Below, piece after piece: positions 7,826-16,201 of a stretch of 64,000 nucleotides of DNA. The notes beneath the pieces are model-generated. The model saw only the letters and a list, made by a program, of their open reading frames with translations. It ran no database searches and had not been told where the DNA came from. The stretch lies in the NCBI GenBank assembly GCA_963791495.1, contig CAWBST010000020.1:186001-250000 (forward strand), given 5' to 3'. The position numbers and the translations under genes are program-made. This DNA is from JAMXLO01 sp963791495. GTDB taxonomy: Bacteria; Pseudomonadota; Alphaproteobacteria; Acetobacterales; Acetobacteraceae. Positions within the stretch are counted from its first letter, which is position 1, and each line of letters opens with the position of its first letter.

Positions 7826-9690
7826 ACATCCAGACCTTCGACAATCGCATCGGCGGCAACGTGCTGTACAAGGCACTGGCGCATCCGCTCGCGGCGGAGG
7901 CCATTGCGCGTCTCTACGCGCATCTCACCGGACCGGTCGCGCTGTACGATCCGGAGGGCATCGCTGGCGCGTTGTTCGCACTGTATCCGGATGCGCCGCA
8001 ATTCGTCGGCCTCTACGTGCACGACGCCACCGCAGTGGGCGAGGAGCGTGCTGGCTATGTGGCGCGCGCGCTGACTGATCTGCCGGAGAGTGGCGCGCGC
8101 GTCGTCCTGATCGCCGCATTCGACGCTGGGCGTATCGCGGCGCGTATCGCGCATCTGCTGCCGGAAGGCGCGGAGGTGATCACGCTGGATGAGGTGAAAC
8201 TGCCCGATGCGTTGCTGACCAACCGTGCGCGCTATCTCGACAAGCTGAACTTCGCGACCAACCTTGTATTCTTCCGCGATGCCGATGGGCTGTCCACCAA
8301 GCTCGTATCGGCGAACTACTGGTCCGGCTACGGCGGCGGTGCGATCGGCCTGTGGCTGCGGCTGTTCGACGCGGACGGCGCTGTGCTGGCGACGTGGCTG
8401 CAGGAGGTTCCAGCGGGACCGAGTGGGTTCTCGATTGAAAGCCGCGCGGTGCGCGAGCGCTTCAACCTGCCACCCTTCACCGGGCAGTTGTTCGTGCATG
8501 CGATCGGCGCCACTGGCCACGACGTGGTGAAATACGCGCTTGACACCTATGCCAGCGACAACGGCGCCAGTCTGTCGTGCACGCATGATGCCAATGCCTG
8601 GCCGTCGGATCGATACGCCGGGCTGCCGGCGCCACGCGAGGACGAAGTGGTGACTCTGTGGCTGCAGAACAGCCACGCGACACCAATTCCCGCCGGCGCT
8701 GTCGCACTGGATCGCATGGGCGCAGAGCGACCCGTCGCCCTGACGCACGCAGTTGGACCGTTCGGCACCATCGCCGTCGATGTCGAGAAGGTGCTGCCCG
8801 GCCTTCGCTGGCCAGCGCAGATCGAGCTGCGGGCGGGTCGGCATGTCGTGCGACCGCGCTATGAGGTGGCGCGCGGCGAACGCGTGCGCATCGCGCATGT
8901 CAACGTCGAGCGCGGCGACCTGAAGCCGGATCCGGTGATCGCGCGTCTGCCCGGGCAGTTGGGCCGCGGCTATCTGCTGCCGTTCCCGGTGCTGCCGCGC
9001 GAGCGATTCCGCAGCATCGTGCAGCCGACGCCGATGGCGGTATCGCAAAGGACATTGCCGCTCCGGCTCGATGTATTTGACGAGACAGGGAAGAAGGTGG
9101 CGGAGCGTTTTCTCGGCTGCCTCGCACGCGATCACGACGTGGCGCTGGAGGTCGACGACGTTGCGGCAGGACATGCCGAGCTGGTCTACGATTTTCGCGA
9201 TGGTGGCGAGGCGGACGGCTGGCTGCATGCATTGTTCCGCTACGAGGATCGGCAATCGGATCACGTCGCTGAATCCAGCTTTGGCGGCCATATCTTCAAC
9301 ACCGTGATGACCTATCGCGATGAGCCCCAGTCCTATGGCGGCCCGCCGCCTGGACTGACCACACGGTTGTTTCTCAGGCTTGGCGATACGCGACGGCGCA
9401 GCTTCGCGGTGCTGATCTATCCGGCTTCGGCGCAGTGGCACGCGCAATCGGCAACAGTGTTGTTGCTGCATGACAGCAGGGGCCAGGTTATCACGGAGCA
9501 GCGTCTGGCAATCCCGTGTTCAGGTTCGACCATGGTGTGGCCGGATATTGTGTTCGGCGATGCGGCACTGCGTCACGCAGGGCCTGATGGCTATGTGCTG
9601 GTGCGCGACACGACGTGCCGACTGTTCGGCTACCACGGGCTGATGGACGACGCCGGCGGGTTCTCGCTGGACCACATGTTCGGGTTCTGA
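7819..9690 (+). CDS. Large conserved-looking protein of unknown function (623 aa)
   Basis: GTG 7819 overlaps the ELM1 stop by 7 bases, so translation is probably coupled. The frame is open further upstream, but that part is the shadow of the frameshifted ELM1 gene. I do not recognise a family. The N-terminal 130 residues (FDNRIGGNVLYKALAHP, PVALYDPEGIAGALFALYP, then ARVVLIAAFDAGRIAARI and LLPEGAEVITLDEV) look like a Rossmann-type alpha/beta domain. The rest is rich in beta-strand-like segments (WSGYGGGAIGLWLRLFD, RHVVRPRYEVARGERVRI, AELVYDFRDGGEADGW). No signal peptide or membrane helix is visible. Pairing with ELM1 suggests a shared envelope or sugar role, as inference only. Confidence 0.75.
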   Translation: MLNIQTFDNRIGGNVLYKALAHPLAAEAIARLYAHLTGPVALYDPEGIAGALFALYPDAPQFVGLYVHDATAVGEERAGYVARALTDLPESGARVVLIAAFDAGRIAARIAHLLPEGAEVITLDEVKLPDALLTNRARYLDKLNFATNLVFFRDADGLSTKLVSANYWSGYGGGAIGLWLRLFDADGAVLATWLQEVPAGPSGFSIESRAVRERFNLPPFTGQLFVHAIGATGHDVVKYALDTYASDNGASLSCTHDANAWPSDRYAGLPAPREDEVVTLWLQNSHATPIPAGAVALDRMGAERPVALTHAVGPFGTIAVDVEKVLPGLRWPAQIELRAGRHVVRPRYEVARGERVRIAHVNVERGDLKPDPVIARLPGQLGRGYLLPFPVLPRERFRSIVQPTPMAVSQRTLPLRLDVFDETGKKVAERFLGCLARDHDVALEVDDVAAGHAELVYDFRDGGEADGWLHALFRYEDRQSDHVAESSFGGHIFNTVMTYRDEPQSYGGPPPGLTTRLFLRLGDTRRRSFAVLIYPASAQWHAQSATVLLLHDSRGQVITEQRLAIPCSGSTMVWPDIVFGDAALRHAGPDGYVLVRDTTCRLFGYHGLMDDAGGFSLDHMFGF

Positions 9691-9707
9691 CACAACTTAC
9701 ACATCTA

Positions 9708-9736
9708 TTTACACACAGGAATGCAATCCATATAAT
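9708..9736 (+). promoter_or_regulatory. Sigma70-type promoter of hicAB
   Basis: -35 TTTACA (9708-9713), a 17-base spacer and a perfect -10 TATAAT (9731-9736). The expected transcription start near 9742-9745 is within a few bases of the GTG start codon at 9746, so the toxin mRNA would be leaderless or nearly so. AT-rich direct repeats around 9695-9715 (TTACACA, TTTACACA) may be the HicB operator. Confidence 0.8.
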
Positions 9737-9745
9737 GGGCGGAGC

Positions 9746-9934
9746 GTGGACAGCCGCGACGTCATTCGCGTGATCGAGCAAGCTGGCTGGCGGCACGTCG
9801 CGACACGCGGCAGTCACCGGCAGTTCTCTCATCCGACGCGACCGGGGCGAGTGACCGTGCCACATCCGAAGCGAGACATTCCGATTGGTACTTTGAGGAG
9901 TATTGAGCGGCAGGCGAGCGTGAAATTGAGGTAA
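9746..9934 (+). CDS. hicA: HicA-type mRNA interferase toxin
   Basis: 62 residues, the normal size for HicA. It is a double-stranded RNA-binding-like fold that cleaves mRNA independently of ribosomes and is neutralised by HicB. MDSRDVIRVIEQAGW, the catalytic His in RGSHRQFSHP and VPHPKRDIPIGTLRSIERQA match the family end to end, which fixes GTG 9746 as the start. hicB follows after 4 bases. The promoter sits immediately upstream and leaves almost no leader. Confidence 0.93.
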   Translation: MDSRDVIRVIEQAGWRHVATRGSHRQFSHPTRPGRVTVPHPKRDIPIGTLRSIERQASVKLR

Positions 9935-9938
9935 CTGG

Positions 9939-10334
9939 ATGACCGCGTATATCGGCTTACTGCGCAAGGATCCGCGTAGCGACTATGGCGTTGACTTTCC
10001 TGACTTTCCCGGCTGTGTCACCACCGGACGCACGCTGGAGGAGGCGCGGCGTATGGCCGTCGAGGCGCTGGCCTTCCACGTTGATGGTATGCGTGAAGAT
10101 GGCGAGCCGGTTCCGCGCCCTTCGTCGATGGATGTCATCATGGCTGATCGGCACAACCGCAATGCGATTGCTTTCCTGGTCGACGTCCCCGAGCGATCGC
10201 GCCGAGCGGTTCGGATCAATGTGAGCCTGCCGGAGGACATCGTACAGTCTATTGATCGCGTTGCAGCCAACCGCTCCCGCTTTTTAGCCGATGCGGCGCG
10301 TGAACGGCTCAAGCGGCAGAAGCGATCGGCGTAG
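9939..10334 (+). CDS. hicB: HicB-type antitoxin with ribbon-helix-helix domain
   Basis: 131 residues. Residues 1-70 form the partial RNase H-like HicB domain (DYGVDFPDFPGCVTTGRTLEEARRMAVEAL). Residues 85-131 form a ribbon-helix-helix DNA-binding segment (VRINVSLPEDIVQSIDRVA). The protein binds and blocks HicA and should repress the shared promoter at 9708-9736. It starts 4 bases after the hicA stop. The arrangement is the standard toxin-first order. Confidence 0.93.
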   Translation: MTAYIGLLRKDPRSDYGVDFPDFPGCVTTGRTLEEARRMAVEALAFHVDGMREDGEPVPRPSSMDVIMADRHNRNAIAFLVDVPERSRRAVRINVSLPEDIVQSIDRVAANRSRFLADAARERLKRQKRSA

Positions 10335-10524
10335 CGCCCATCAGGCTCTGGGTCTCAATACGATACTGTCCATCTGCGGCGGCACCATGGCGGCATGTTC
10401 ACGATCGTCATGCTGGAGATCAGCATATTCTCCCCATCGCGTTCGGCCGGGTTTCCCTTGATCCAGGGCAAGGCGTATGAATAGTCCGCTCGACCGTGTA
10501 CGCACGGAATGGAGGAAACAGAAG

Positions 10525-12270
10525 ATGACCAGCCACAGCACAGATCGCCGCACCGTCATCAAAGGCGCCGCAGCGGCAGCGGTCGCCGCTCTGACGCCGA
10601 TCGGTCTGGCGACGGCACAACAGGTCGCTCCGCCGCGCAACCGGACGATGACCCTAGTGTGGGGTGGTCGAGAGGGGCGCTGGGTGGATTTCGAGCTGTG
10701 GAACCCATACTCGATCGGCTCCAACCATCAGAACGGCCCCAACATCATTTACGAGCCGTTGGCCTACTACAGCGCATTCGCCGACAAGACTTATATGTGG
10801 CTGGCGGAGAGCTACCAGTACACGCCTGACTTCAAGCAGCTCACCATCAAGACGCGATCGGGCATTTCCTGGTCGGATGGCACGCCATTCTCGGCCGAGG
10901 ATGTTGCGTTCACGTTGAACAGCCTGCGCGACATCGGACCCAAGGTGAAATGGGGCGTCGACGTGCAGCAGGTGATGAAGGAAGCGAAGGCGACCGACGC
11001 CAACACCGTTGTGGTCGATTTCGTGGTTCCGGCGCCGCGCTTCTTCTTCTTCATGACCTACAAGTACGACATCGGCGTCTACATCGTACCGAAGCACATC
11101 TTCTCTGGGCAGGACTGGACGACGTTCAAGCACTTCGACATCGCCAAGGGCTGGCCGGTGAGTACCGGCCCATGGAAGGTCACTGACGCCTCGCTGCAAC
11201 AGAAGGTGTTCGATCGACGCCCGGAGTGGTGGGCTGCGAAGGCGGGGCTAGCACCGCTGCCGGCGATCGAGCGCACGATCTGGCTGCCTTACGCGGGCGA
11301 GCAGGCGACGGCGCAGGCGCTGATCACCAACCAGTTGGACGCGGGCACCGGCATGCAGCCGGCGACATTCCCCACGGTGTTCCGCGGCAATCCGAAGATC
11401 GTCACGCACACGGGGCAGAAGCCGCCGTATGGCTATGTCGATTGGTGGCCGATCTCGCTTTACCTCAACAACGAGGTGAAGCCGTTCGACGACAAGGACG
11501 TGCGCTGGGCGCTGTCGCACTATATCGACCGGCAGCAGTTGATCGATGTCGGCTACCTCGGCGCGTCGCAGGTGTCGTCGCTGCCGATGCCGCCCTACCC
11601 GCCGCTGATGCCATATTTCGATGCGGTGAAGGACCTGCTGTCGAAATACGACACACTGGCGTTCGATCCGAAGAAGGGCGACGCGCTGCTGGCGGGCAAA
11701 GGGTTCAAGAAGGATGGCGGCGTCTGGACCGATGCGCAGGGCAAGAAGCTGAGCCTGGATATCATCGGGTTCGGGGCAGCCGGGCCAGCGATCGGTCCAG
11801 TGCTGTCGGAGATGCTGAAACGCCGCGGGGTGGAAACCTCGATGAGCATGCCGCCGGACTTTGACGATCGGTTCCAGAAGGGCCAATTCGTCGGCTCGAT
11901 CTACGGGCATGGCGGCTCGATCACCGAGCCCTATTCGACACTGCGACTGTATCAGGGTGCAAGCGTCGCCGTACCCGGCGCGCACCTGGTGAACTTCGCA
12001 CGCTGGAAGAATGCCCAATTCGACAAGATCACCGACGAAATGTACGTGACCGATCCGAACAACAAGCCCAAGATGTTGGAACTGTTCCATCGAGCGATGG
12101 AGATCTGGCTGCCGGAGCTGCCGGATATCCAGTTGGTGCAGAACTTCCACCGCATCCCGATGAACACCACCTATTGGAAGAATTGGCCGACCGACGAGAA
12201 CGACTACGTCAACGGTGCCTCGTGGCACCTGACGTACCCAATCGTGCTGTGGAACCTGAAGCCGGCGTGA
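10525..12270 (+). CDS. ABC transporter substrate-binding protein, family 5 (peptide/opine/nickel type)
   Basis: 581-residue periplasmic binding protein that delivers oligopeptide-like or other small ligands to the permeases encoded next. ATG 10525 is chosen because TGGAGGAAACAGAAG precedes it; an upstream ATG at 10477 lacks such a site. The N-terminus is a Tat signal (DRRTVIKGAAAAAVAAL...ATAQQ). Family landmarks include IIYEPLAYYS, WSDGTPFSAEDVAFTLNSL at about residues 115-133 and the C-terminal helix-rich lobe. The gene heads a five-gene importer operon ending at 16175; the next gene starts 3 bases after its stop. Confidence 0.92.
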   Translation: MTSHSTDRRTVIKGAAAAAVAALTPIGLATAQQVAPPRNRTMTLVWGGREGRWVDFELWNPYSIGSNHQNGPNIIYEPLAYYSAFADKTYMWLAESYQYTPDFKQLTIKTRSGISWSDGTPFSAEDVAFTLNSLRDIGPKVKWGVDVQQVMKEAKATDANTVVVDFVVPAPRFFFFMTYKYDIGVYIVPKHIFSGQDWTTFKHFDIAKGWPVSTGPWKVTDASLQQKVFDRRPEWWAAKAGLAPLPAIERTIWLPYAGEQATAQALITNQLDAGTGMQPATFPTVFRGNPKIVTHTGQKPPYGYVDWWPISLYLNNEVKPFDDKDVRWALSHYIDRQQLIDVGYLGASQVSSLPMPPYPPLMPYFDAVKDLLSKYDTLAFDPKKGDALLAGKGFKKDGGVWTDAQGKKLSLDIIGFGAAGPAIGPVLSEMLKRRGVETSMSMPPDFDDRFQKGQFVGSIYGHGGSITEPYSTLRLYQGASVAVPGAHLVNFARWKNAQFDKITDEMYVTDPNNKPKMLELFHRAMEIWLPELPDIQLVQNFHRIPMNTTYWKNWPTDENDYVNGASWHLTYPIVLWNLKPA

Positions 12271-12273
12271 CGC

Positions 12274-13281
12274 ATGCAGCTTGCCTACATCGCACGCCGG
12301 TTTGGGGTCTTCCTGCTGATCGTCTGGCTGGCCGCTACGCTTAACTTCTTCCTGCCAAAGCTGTCGGGACAGGATCCGGTGCGCACCAAGCTGCTGCAGT
12401 CGGCACAGCTTGGTGGCTACGTGCACGCCGGCCTCGAGGACATGGTGAAGGAGTATGATCGGCGTTTTGGCCTCGACCGACCGCTGTGGCGACAGTATCT
12501 GACTTATCTGGGTGCCACGGCGCGGCTCGACTTCAACTACTCGATCGCCAACTATCCGCGCACTGTGGGCGAAATGATCGCCGAAGCGGTACCCTGGACG
12601 GTAGGACTCCTCGGCACCACGACGTTGCTGTCGTTCGCCATCGGCACGCTGCTGGGTGCGCTGCTTGCCTGGCCTGGTGCGCCGCGTTGGATGCGCTGGC
12701 TGATGCCGCCGTTATGGGCGCTGCACGCCATTCCGTTCTTTCTGCTCGGCCTCATTCTGATGTACCTGCTGGCATTTCAGGTGCAGCTGCTGCCGATCTT
12801 CGGCGGCTACACCGCGGGTGCGGTTCCGTCGCTTTCGTTTGGATTTTTGTGGGATGTGGTGTCGCACGCGCTGCTGCCCGCGATGTCGATCGTGTTGGTG
12901 GCAACCGGAGGCTGGGCACTGGCAATGCGTGGCATGATGGTCACGACGATGGGTGAGGATTATGTGACCTTCGCCGATGCGAAGGGACTGAAGAGCGCGA
13001 CCATCTTTCTGCGCTATTGCCTGCGCAACGCGATTCTGCCGCAGACCACCGCATTGGCATTGGCGCTAGGCCAAATTCTGTCGGGCGCAGTACTGGTGGA
13101 GGTGATCTTCGGTTATCCTGGTATCGGTGCGCTGTTGTTCCAGGCGATACAAGAGAATGATTTCTTCCTGATCCAGGGCATCGTGTTCACCGTCATCGTG
13201 GCGCTGGGTTTGGCGACGTTGATCCTCGACGTGGTGTATCCGTGGCTTGATCCGCGCATATCGTATCGGAGGGCTGATTGA
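12274..13281 (+). CDS. ABC transporter permease (DppB/OppB type)
   Basis: 335-residue inner-membrane permease with six predicted helices. An N-terminal helix (FGVFLLIVWLAATLNFFLP) is followed by the periplasmic loop and the BPD_transp_1 domain. The ATPase-contact EAA loop is at about residues 225-245 (EDYVTFADAKGLKSATIFLRY). It pairs with the next permease to form the channel. It overlaps the next gene by 4 bases (TTGA). Confidence 0.92.
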   Translation: MQLAYIARRFGVFLLIVWLAATLNFFLPKLSGQDPVRTKLLQSAQLGGYVHAGLEDMVKEYDRRFGLDRPLWRQYLTYLGATARLDFNYSIANYPRTVGEMIAEAVPWTVGLLGTTTLLSFAIGTLLGALLAWPGAPRWMRWLMPPLWALHAIPFFLLGLILMYLLAFQVQLLPIFGGYTAGAVPSLSFGFLWDVVSHALLPAMSIVLVATGGWALAMRGMMVTTMGEDYVTFADAKGLKSATIFLRYCLRNAILPQTTALALALGQILSGAVLVEVIFGYPGIGALLFQAIQENDFFLIQGIVFTVIVALGLATLILDVVYPWLDPRISYRRAD

Positions 13282-14213
13282 CGCGGGGATTGGAGAAAGT
13301 GACGGGGGCGGCACCGGCGTTCACCGACCTCCTTCCCCCAACCCCCTCCCGCAAGGGGAAGGGGAGGCATTTCATCGTCCGCTACCTTCGCCGGAACCTC
13401 TCGCTTGCCGTCGGCATCATACTCCTGTCGCTGCTCGCCCTGTTCATCGTCATTGGCAACCTTACCGTCGATACCGAACTCGCGCGCCCATTATCGGTGC
13501 GCGCGTTGCAGCCTCCATCATGGGATCATCCGTTTGGCACCGACCGTCAGGGGCGCGACCTGCTGGCGGCCATGGTCGCCGGCACACCGCTCACCCTGAA
13601 GATCGGCTTCATCGCGGGCTTTCTTGGCGTTGGCATCGGCACCGTGCTGGCCTTCGTCGCCGGCTATTATCGCGGCATGACCGACACCGTGATCCGCGGT
13701 ATTGCCGACATCGGCCTGACCGTGCCCGGCCTTCTGGTGCTCATCGTCATCGCCGTGTCGGTGCGCGGCGGCCTGACAGTGAACGAGATGGCGATCATCG
13801 TCGCCTCGCTCGCCTGGCTCAACCCGACGCGAACAATCCGCGCGCAGGTGCTCACTTTGCGCGAACGTGGCTATGTCGAGGTCGCCCGTCTCAATGGCAT
13901 GAGCGGACCGGAGATCATCCTGCGCGAGATGATGCCGAATCTGCTGCCCTATCTCGCCGCCACGCTGGTCAGTTCGGTATCCGCCGCGATCCTTGCGTCC
14001 ATCGGCCTGGAAGTACTGGGGCTCGGCCCATTGGAATCACCGACGTTGGGAATGACGCTGTACTGGATCAACTTCAACGCCGCCATCCTGAACGGCTGGT
14101 GGTGGTGGTGGGTCGCGCCAATCGTCATCATCCTGATGGTGTTTCTTGGCCTGTTCTTCCTTACCGTCGGTCTGGACGAAATCGCCAATCCACGCTTGCG
14201 GCAATCGGCATGA
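13278..14213 (+). CDS. ABC transporter permease (DppC/OppC type) with repeat-derived N-terminus
   Basis: 311-residue second permease. TTG 13278 follows a strong ribosome site (GGAGGG at 13267-13272) and overlaps the previous stop; GTG 13299 is an alternative. The family-like sequence begins only at RHFIVRYLRRNLSLAVG, about 33 residues in; the segment before it (PPTPSRKGKG) is encoded by a dispersed GC-rich repeat. Helices and the EAA loop (ERGYVEVARLNGMSGPEII, about residue 195) are normal. Near the C-terminus there is a run of five Trp (NGWWWWWVAP, bases 14096-14114). The last 4 bases overlap the next start (ATGA). Confidence 0.9.
   Translation: MTRGLEKVTGAAPAFTDLLPPTPSRKGKGRHFIVRYLRRNLSLAVGIILLSLLALFIVIGNLTVDTELARPLSVRALQPPSWDHPFGTDRQGRDLLAAMVAGTPLTLKIGFIAGFLGVGIGTVLAFVAGYYRGMTDTVIRGIADIGLTVPGLLVLIVIAVSVRGGLTVNEMAIIVASLAWLNPTRTIRAQVLTLRERGYVEVARLNGMSGPEIILREMMPNLLPYLAATLVSSVSAAILASIGLEVLGLGPLESPTLGMTLYWINFNAAILNGWWWWWVAPIVIILMVFLGLFFLTVGLDEIANPRLRQSA
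13329..13367 (-). repeat. Dispersed GC-rich palindromic repeat (copy 2), inside a coding region
   Basis: Reverse complement of the element at 2188-2225 with few changes (core CCCCTCCCGCAAGGGGA). It lies inside the 5' end of the second permease gene, adding about 12 Pro/Lys/Arg/Gly-rich residues in frame between the start codon and the first conserved residues. Confidence 0.75.
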
Positions 14214-15163
14214 TCGCGTCGATTCTTCGCGTGGAGCGACTGCGTGTTTCCTACGACCATCCGCTCGGCGCGGTGCGCGCGGTGGACGACGTGTCGTTCA
14301 GTCTTCGCCCGCATGAACGCTTCGGTCTGGCCGGCGAGTCGGGCTCCGGCAAGTCGACCATGGCGCTCGCCATCCTGCGGCTGATACGCCCGCCGGGGCG
14401 CATCGATGGCGGCGAGGTTTGGCTGGAGGACCAGAAGCTGTCCTCACTCTCGGATGACGCGATGCGCGCGTTGCGCCTCGCCGGCATTGCGCTGGTGCCA
14501 CAGGGCTCGATGAACGCGCTCAACCCGGTGCTGCGCATTCGCGCGCAGATCGCCGATGCGCTGGGCGATCACGGCATGTCTCTCACCCAGCGCGATCTCA
14601 CGGCGCGCGTGCATGATCTGCTGGGCCAGGTCGGCCTGCCGCCCGCAGTTGCGGAGATGTATCCGCACGAGCTCTCCGGCGGAATGAAGCAGCGCGCCTG
14701 CATCGCCATCGCGATATGCCTGCGCCCGAAGGTGATCATCGCCGACGAGCCGACAAGCGCGCTCGATGTGGTGGTTCAGCGCCAGGTGATGGTCACGCTC
14801 GCCCGCGTGCAGCAGGCACTGGGCGCCGCGGTGGTTCTGGTCGGCCACGACATGGGGCTGATGGCGCAATTCGTCGATCGGCTCGGCGTGATGTATGCCG
14901 GTAGGCTGGTGGAGATCGCGCCGATCGGGGAGATCATCACGTCGCCGAGGCACCCTTACACGCAGATGCTGATCGCCACCCTGCCGTCGCTGGAGCGCAA
15001 GGGGATGATGCAGGGCATTCCGGGCCTCGCGCCGTTGCTGCGCGATCTGCCGCCTGGCTGCGCCTTCCATCCGCGCTGCCCGAAGGCCGCCGAGATCTGT
15101 CGCGCCGAGCGCCCCGTGTTGCGCAATCTTGGCGATCAGCAAGTTGCCTGTCACTTCGCCTGA
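14210..15163 (+). CDS. ABC transporter ATP-binding protein (DppD/OppD type)
   Basis: 317-residue cytoplasmic ATPase of the importer. ATG 14210 overlaps the previous stop. Walker A GESGSGKST lies at about residues 39-47, the signature LSGGMKQR at about 157, Walker B VIIADEPTSALD at about 176, and the H-loop is VGHDMG. The C-terminal oligopeptide extension with PGCAFHPRCPKAAEIC is present; in relatives this region can bind an Fe-S cluster. It works as a heterodimer with the next gene product. Confidence 0.93.
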   Translation: MIASILRVERLRVSYDHPLGAVRAVDDVSFSLRPHERFGLAGESGSGKSTMALAILRLIRPPGRIDGGEVWLEDQKLSSLSDDAMRALRLAGIALVPQGSMNALNPVLRIRAQIADALGDHGMSLTQRDLTARVHDLLGQVGLPPAVAEMYPHELSGGMKQRACIAIAICLRPKVIIADEPTSALDVVVQRQVMVTLARVQQALGAAVVLVGHDMGLMAQFVDRLGVMYAGRLVEIAPIGEIITSPRHPYTQMLIATLPSLERKGMMQGIPGLAPLLRDLPPGCAFHPRCPKAAEICRAERPVLRNLGDQQVACHFA

Positions 15164-15173
15164 CGTGGTGCCG

Positions 15174-16175
15174 ATGGCAGGCGACACTGTTCCCCTCGTC
15201 GAACTACGCCACGCGACGAAGACCTATGGCCGCATCGCGGCGCTGGAGGACTTCTCGCTCGCTATCGAAAGCAGCCGACCTGCGATCACAGCCATCGTGG
15301 GTGAAAGCGGCAGCGGCAAGACGACGCTTGCTCGAATGCTTCTTGGTCTGGTCGCGCCGACGTCAGGTCAGGTGCTGTATCAGGGACGCGATCTTCACGC
15401 GCTGTCCGGCACCGAACGACGTGCATTCCGCCGCGACATCCAGGCGATCTTCCAGGACCCGTACGGCGTCTACAATCCATTCTATCGGGTGGACCATGTG
15501 CTCACGACACCGGTGGCACGATTCCGTCTGGCGAGCACGAGGGCCGAAGCGCGCAACCTGATCGAGGATGCATTGCGCGCTGTCGGCCTGCGCCCCGAGG
15601 AGATCCTCGGCCGTTACCCTCATCAGCTCAGCGGCGGACAGCGCCAACGTGTGATGGTGGCGCGCGCGCTGCTGCTGCGCCCGCATCTGATCGTTGCCGA
15701 TGAGCCGGTCTCCATGGTGGATGCGTCGTTGCGTGCCACGATTCTGGGTTCATTGCGGCAACTCAACCAGGAACGCGGCATCTCGATCATCTACATCACG
15801 CACGATCTTGCCACTGCGTATCAGGTGGCTGACAACATCATCGTGCTGTATCGCGCCTCGGTCGCCGAGGCTGGCGATGTCGAGCTTGTCGTGAGGGCGC
15901 CAAAGCATCCGTACACACAACTGTTGATCACCTCGGTCCCGCAGGTGAGTACGGAGCGCACGTGGCTGGACGAGCAGCGCGGCGGTCAACGAGCAGAAAC
16001 GGCTCACAACGGATGCAAATTCGCCGCCCGCTGTCCGGTCGCGATGCCCGTCTGCCAACAATCGGTACCGCCGCTGTTCAGGATCGACTCCCGCCGGGTG
16101 GTCGCCTGCCATCACTACGCCGCGCCCGGTGACGTCCAGCCGGAAGCGATGGCCAGCGTCTTCGCCGGCGAGTAA
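15174..16175 (+). CDS. ABC transporter ATP-binding protein (DppF/OppF type)
   Basis: 333-residue partner ATPase. ATG 15174 is preferred over more upstream in-frame codons, which overlap the previous gene. Walker A GESGSGKTT (about 43-51), LSGGQRQRVMVARAL, VADEPVSMVDASLR and ITHDLATAYQVAD are intact. The C-terminal HNGCKFAARCPVAMPVC extension matches the oligopeptide subfamily. It is the last gene of the importer operon (10525-16175). Confidence 0.92.
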   Translation: MAGDTVPLVELRHATKTYGRIAALEDFSLAIESSRPAITAIVGESGSGKTTLARMLLGLVAPTSGQVLYQGRDLHALSGTERRAFRRDIQAIFQDPYGVYNPFYRVDHVLTTPVARFRLASTRAEARNLIEDALRAVGLRPEEILGRYPHQLSGGQRQRVMVARALLLRPHLIVADEPVSMVDASLRATILGSLRQLNQERGISIIYITHDLATAYQVADNIIVLYRASVAEAGDVELVVRAPKHPYTQLLITSVPQVSTERTWLDEQRGGQRAETAHNGCKFAARCPVAMPVCQQSVPPLFRIDSRRVVACHHYAAPGDVQPEAMASVFAGE

Positions 16176-16201
16176 CGGCAAATCTGCCAGGCATCACTGC
16201 G

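Noticed and set aside
7540..9471. 643-codon open frame on the minus strand
   Set aside because: Arg/His/Gln-rich shadow of the 7819-9690 gene in GC-rich DNA; no start site or family resemblance.
6865..9690. One 941-codon open frame that would join ELM1 and the unknown protein
   Set aside because: Its middle (about 7260-7818) is out of frame with the conserved ELM1 C-terminus. It is an artefact of the +1 shift; the true second gene starts at GTG 7819.
4504..9690. Genomic island signs near the cluster of broken genes
   Set aside because: No integrase, transposase, direct repeats at a tRNA or composition change is visible, so a mobile origin is not supported.
11248..12426. 392-codon minus-strand frame
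   Set aside because: Antisense to the solute-binding protein gene; composition artefact of high third-position GC.
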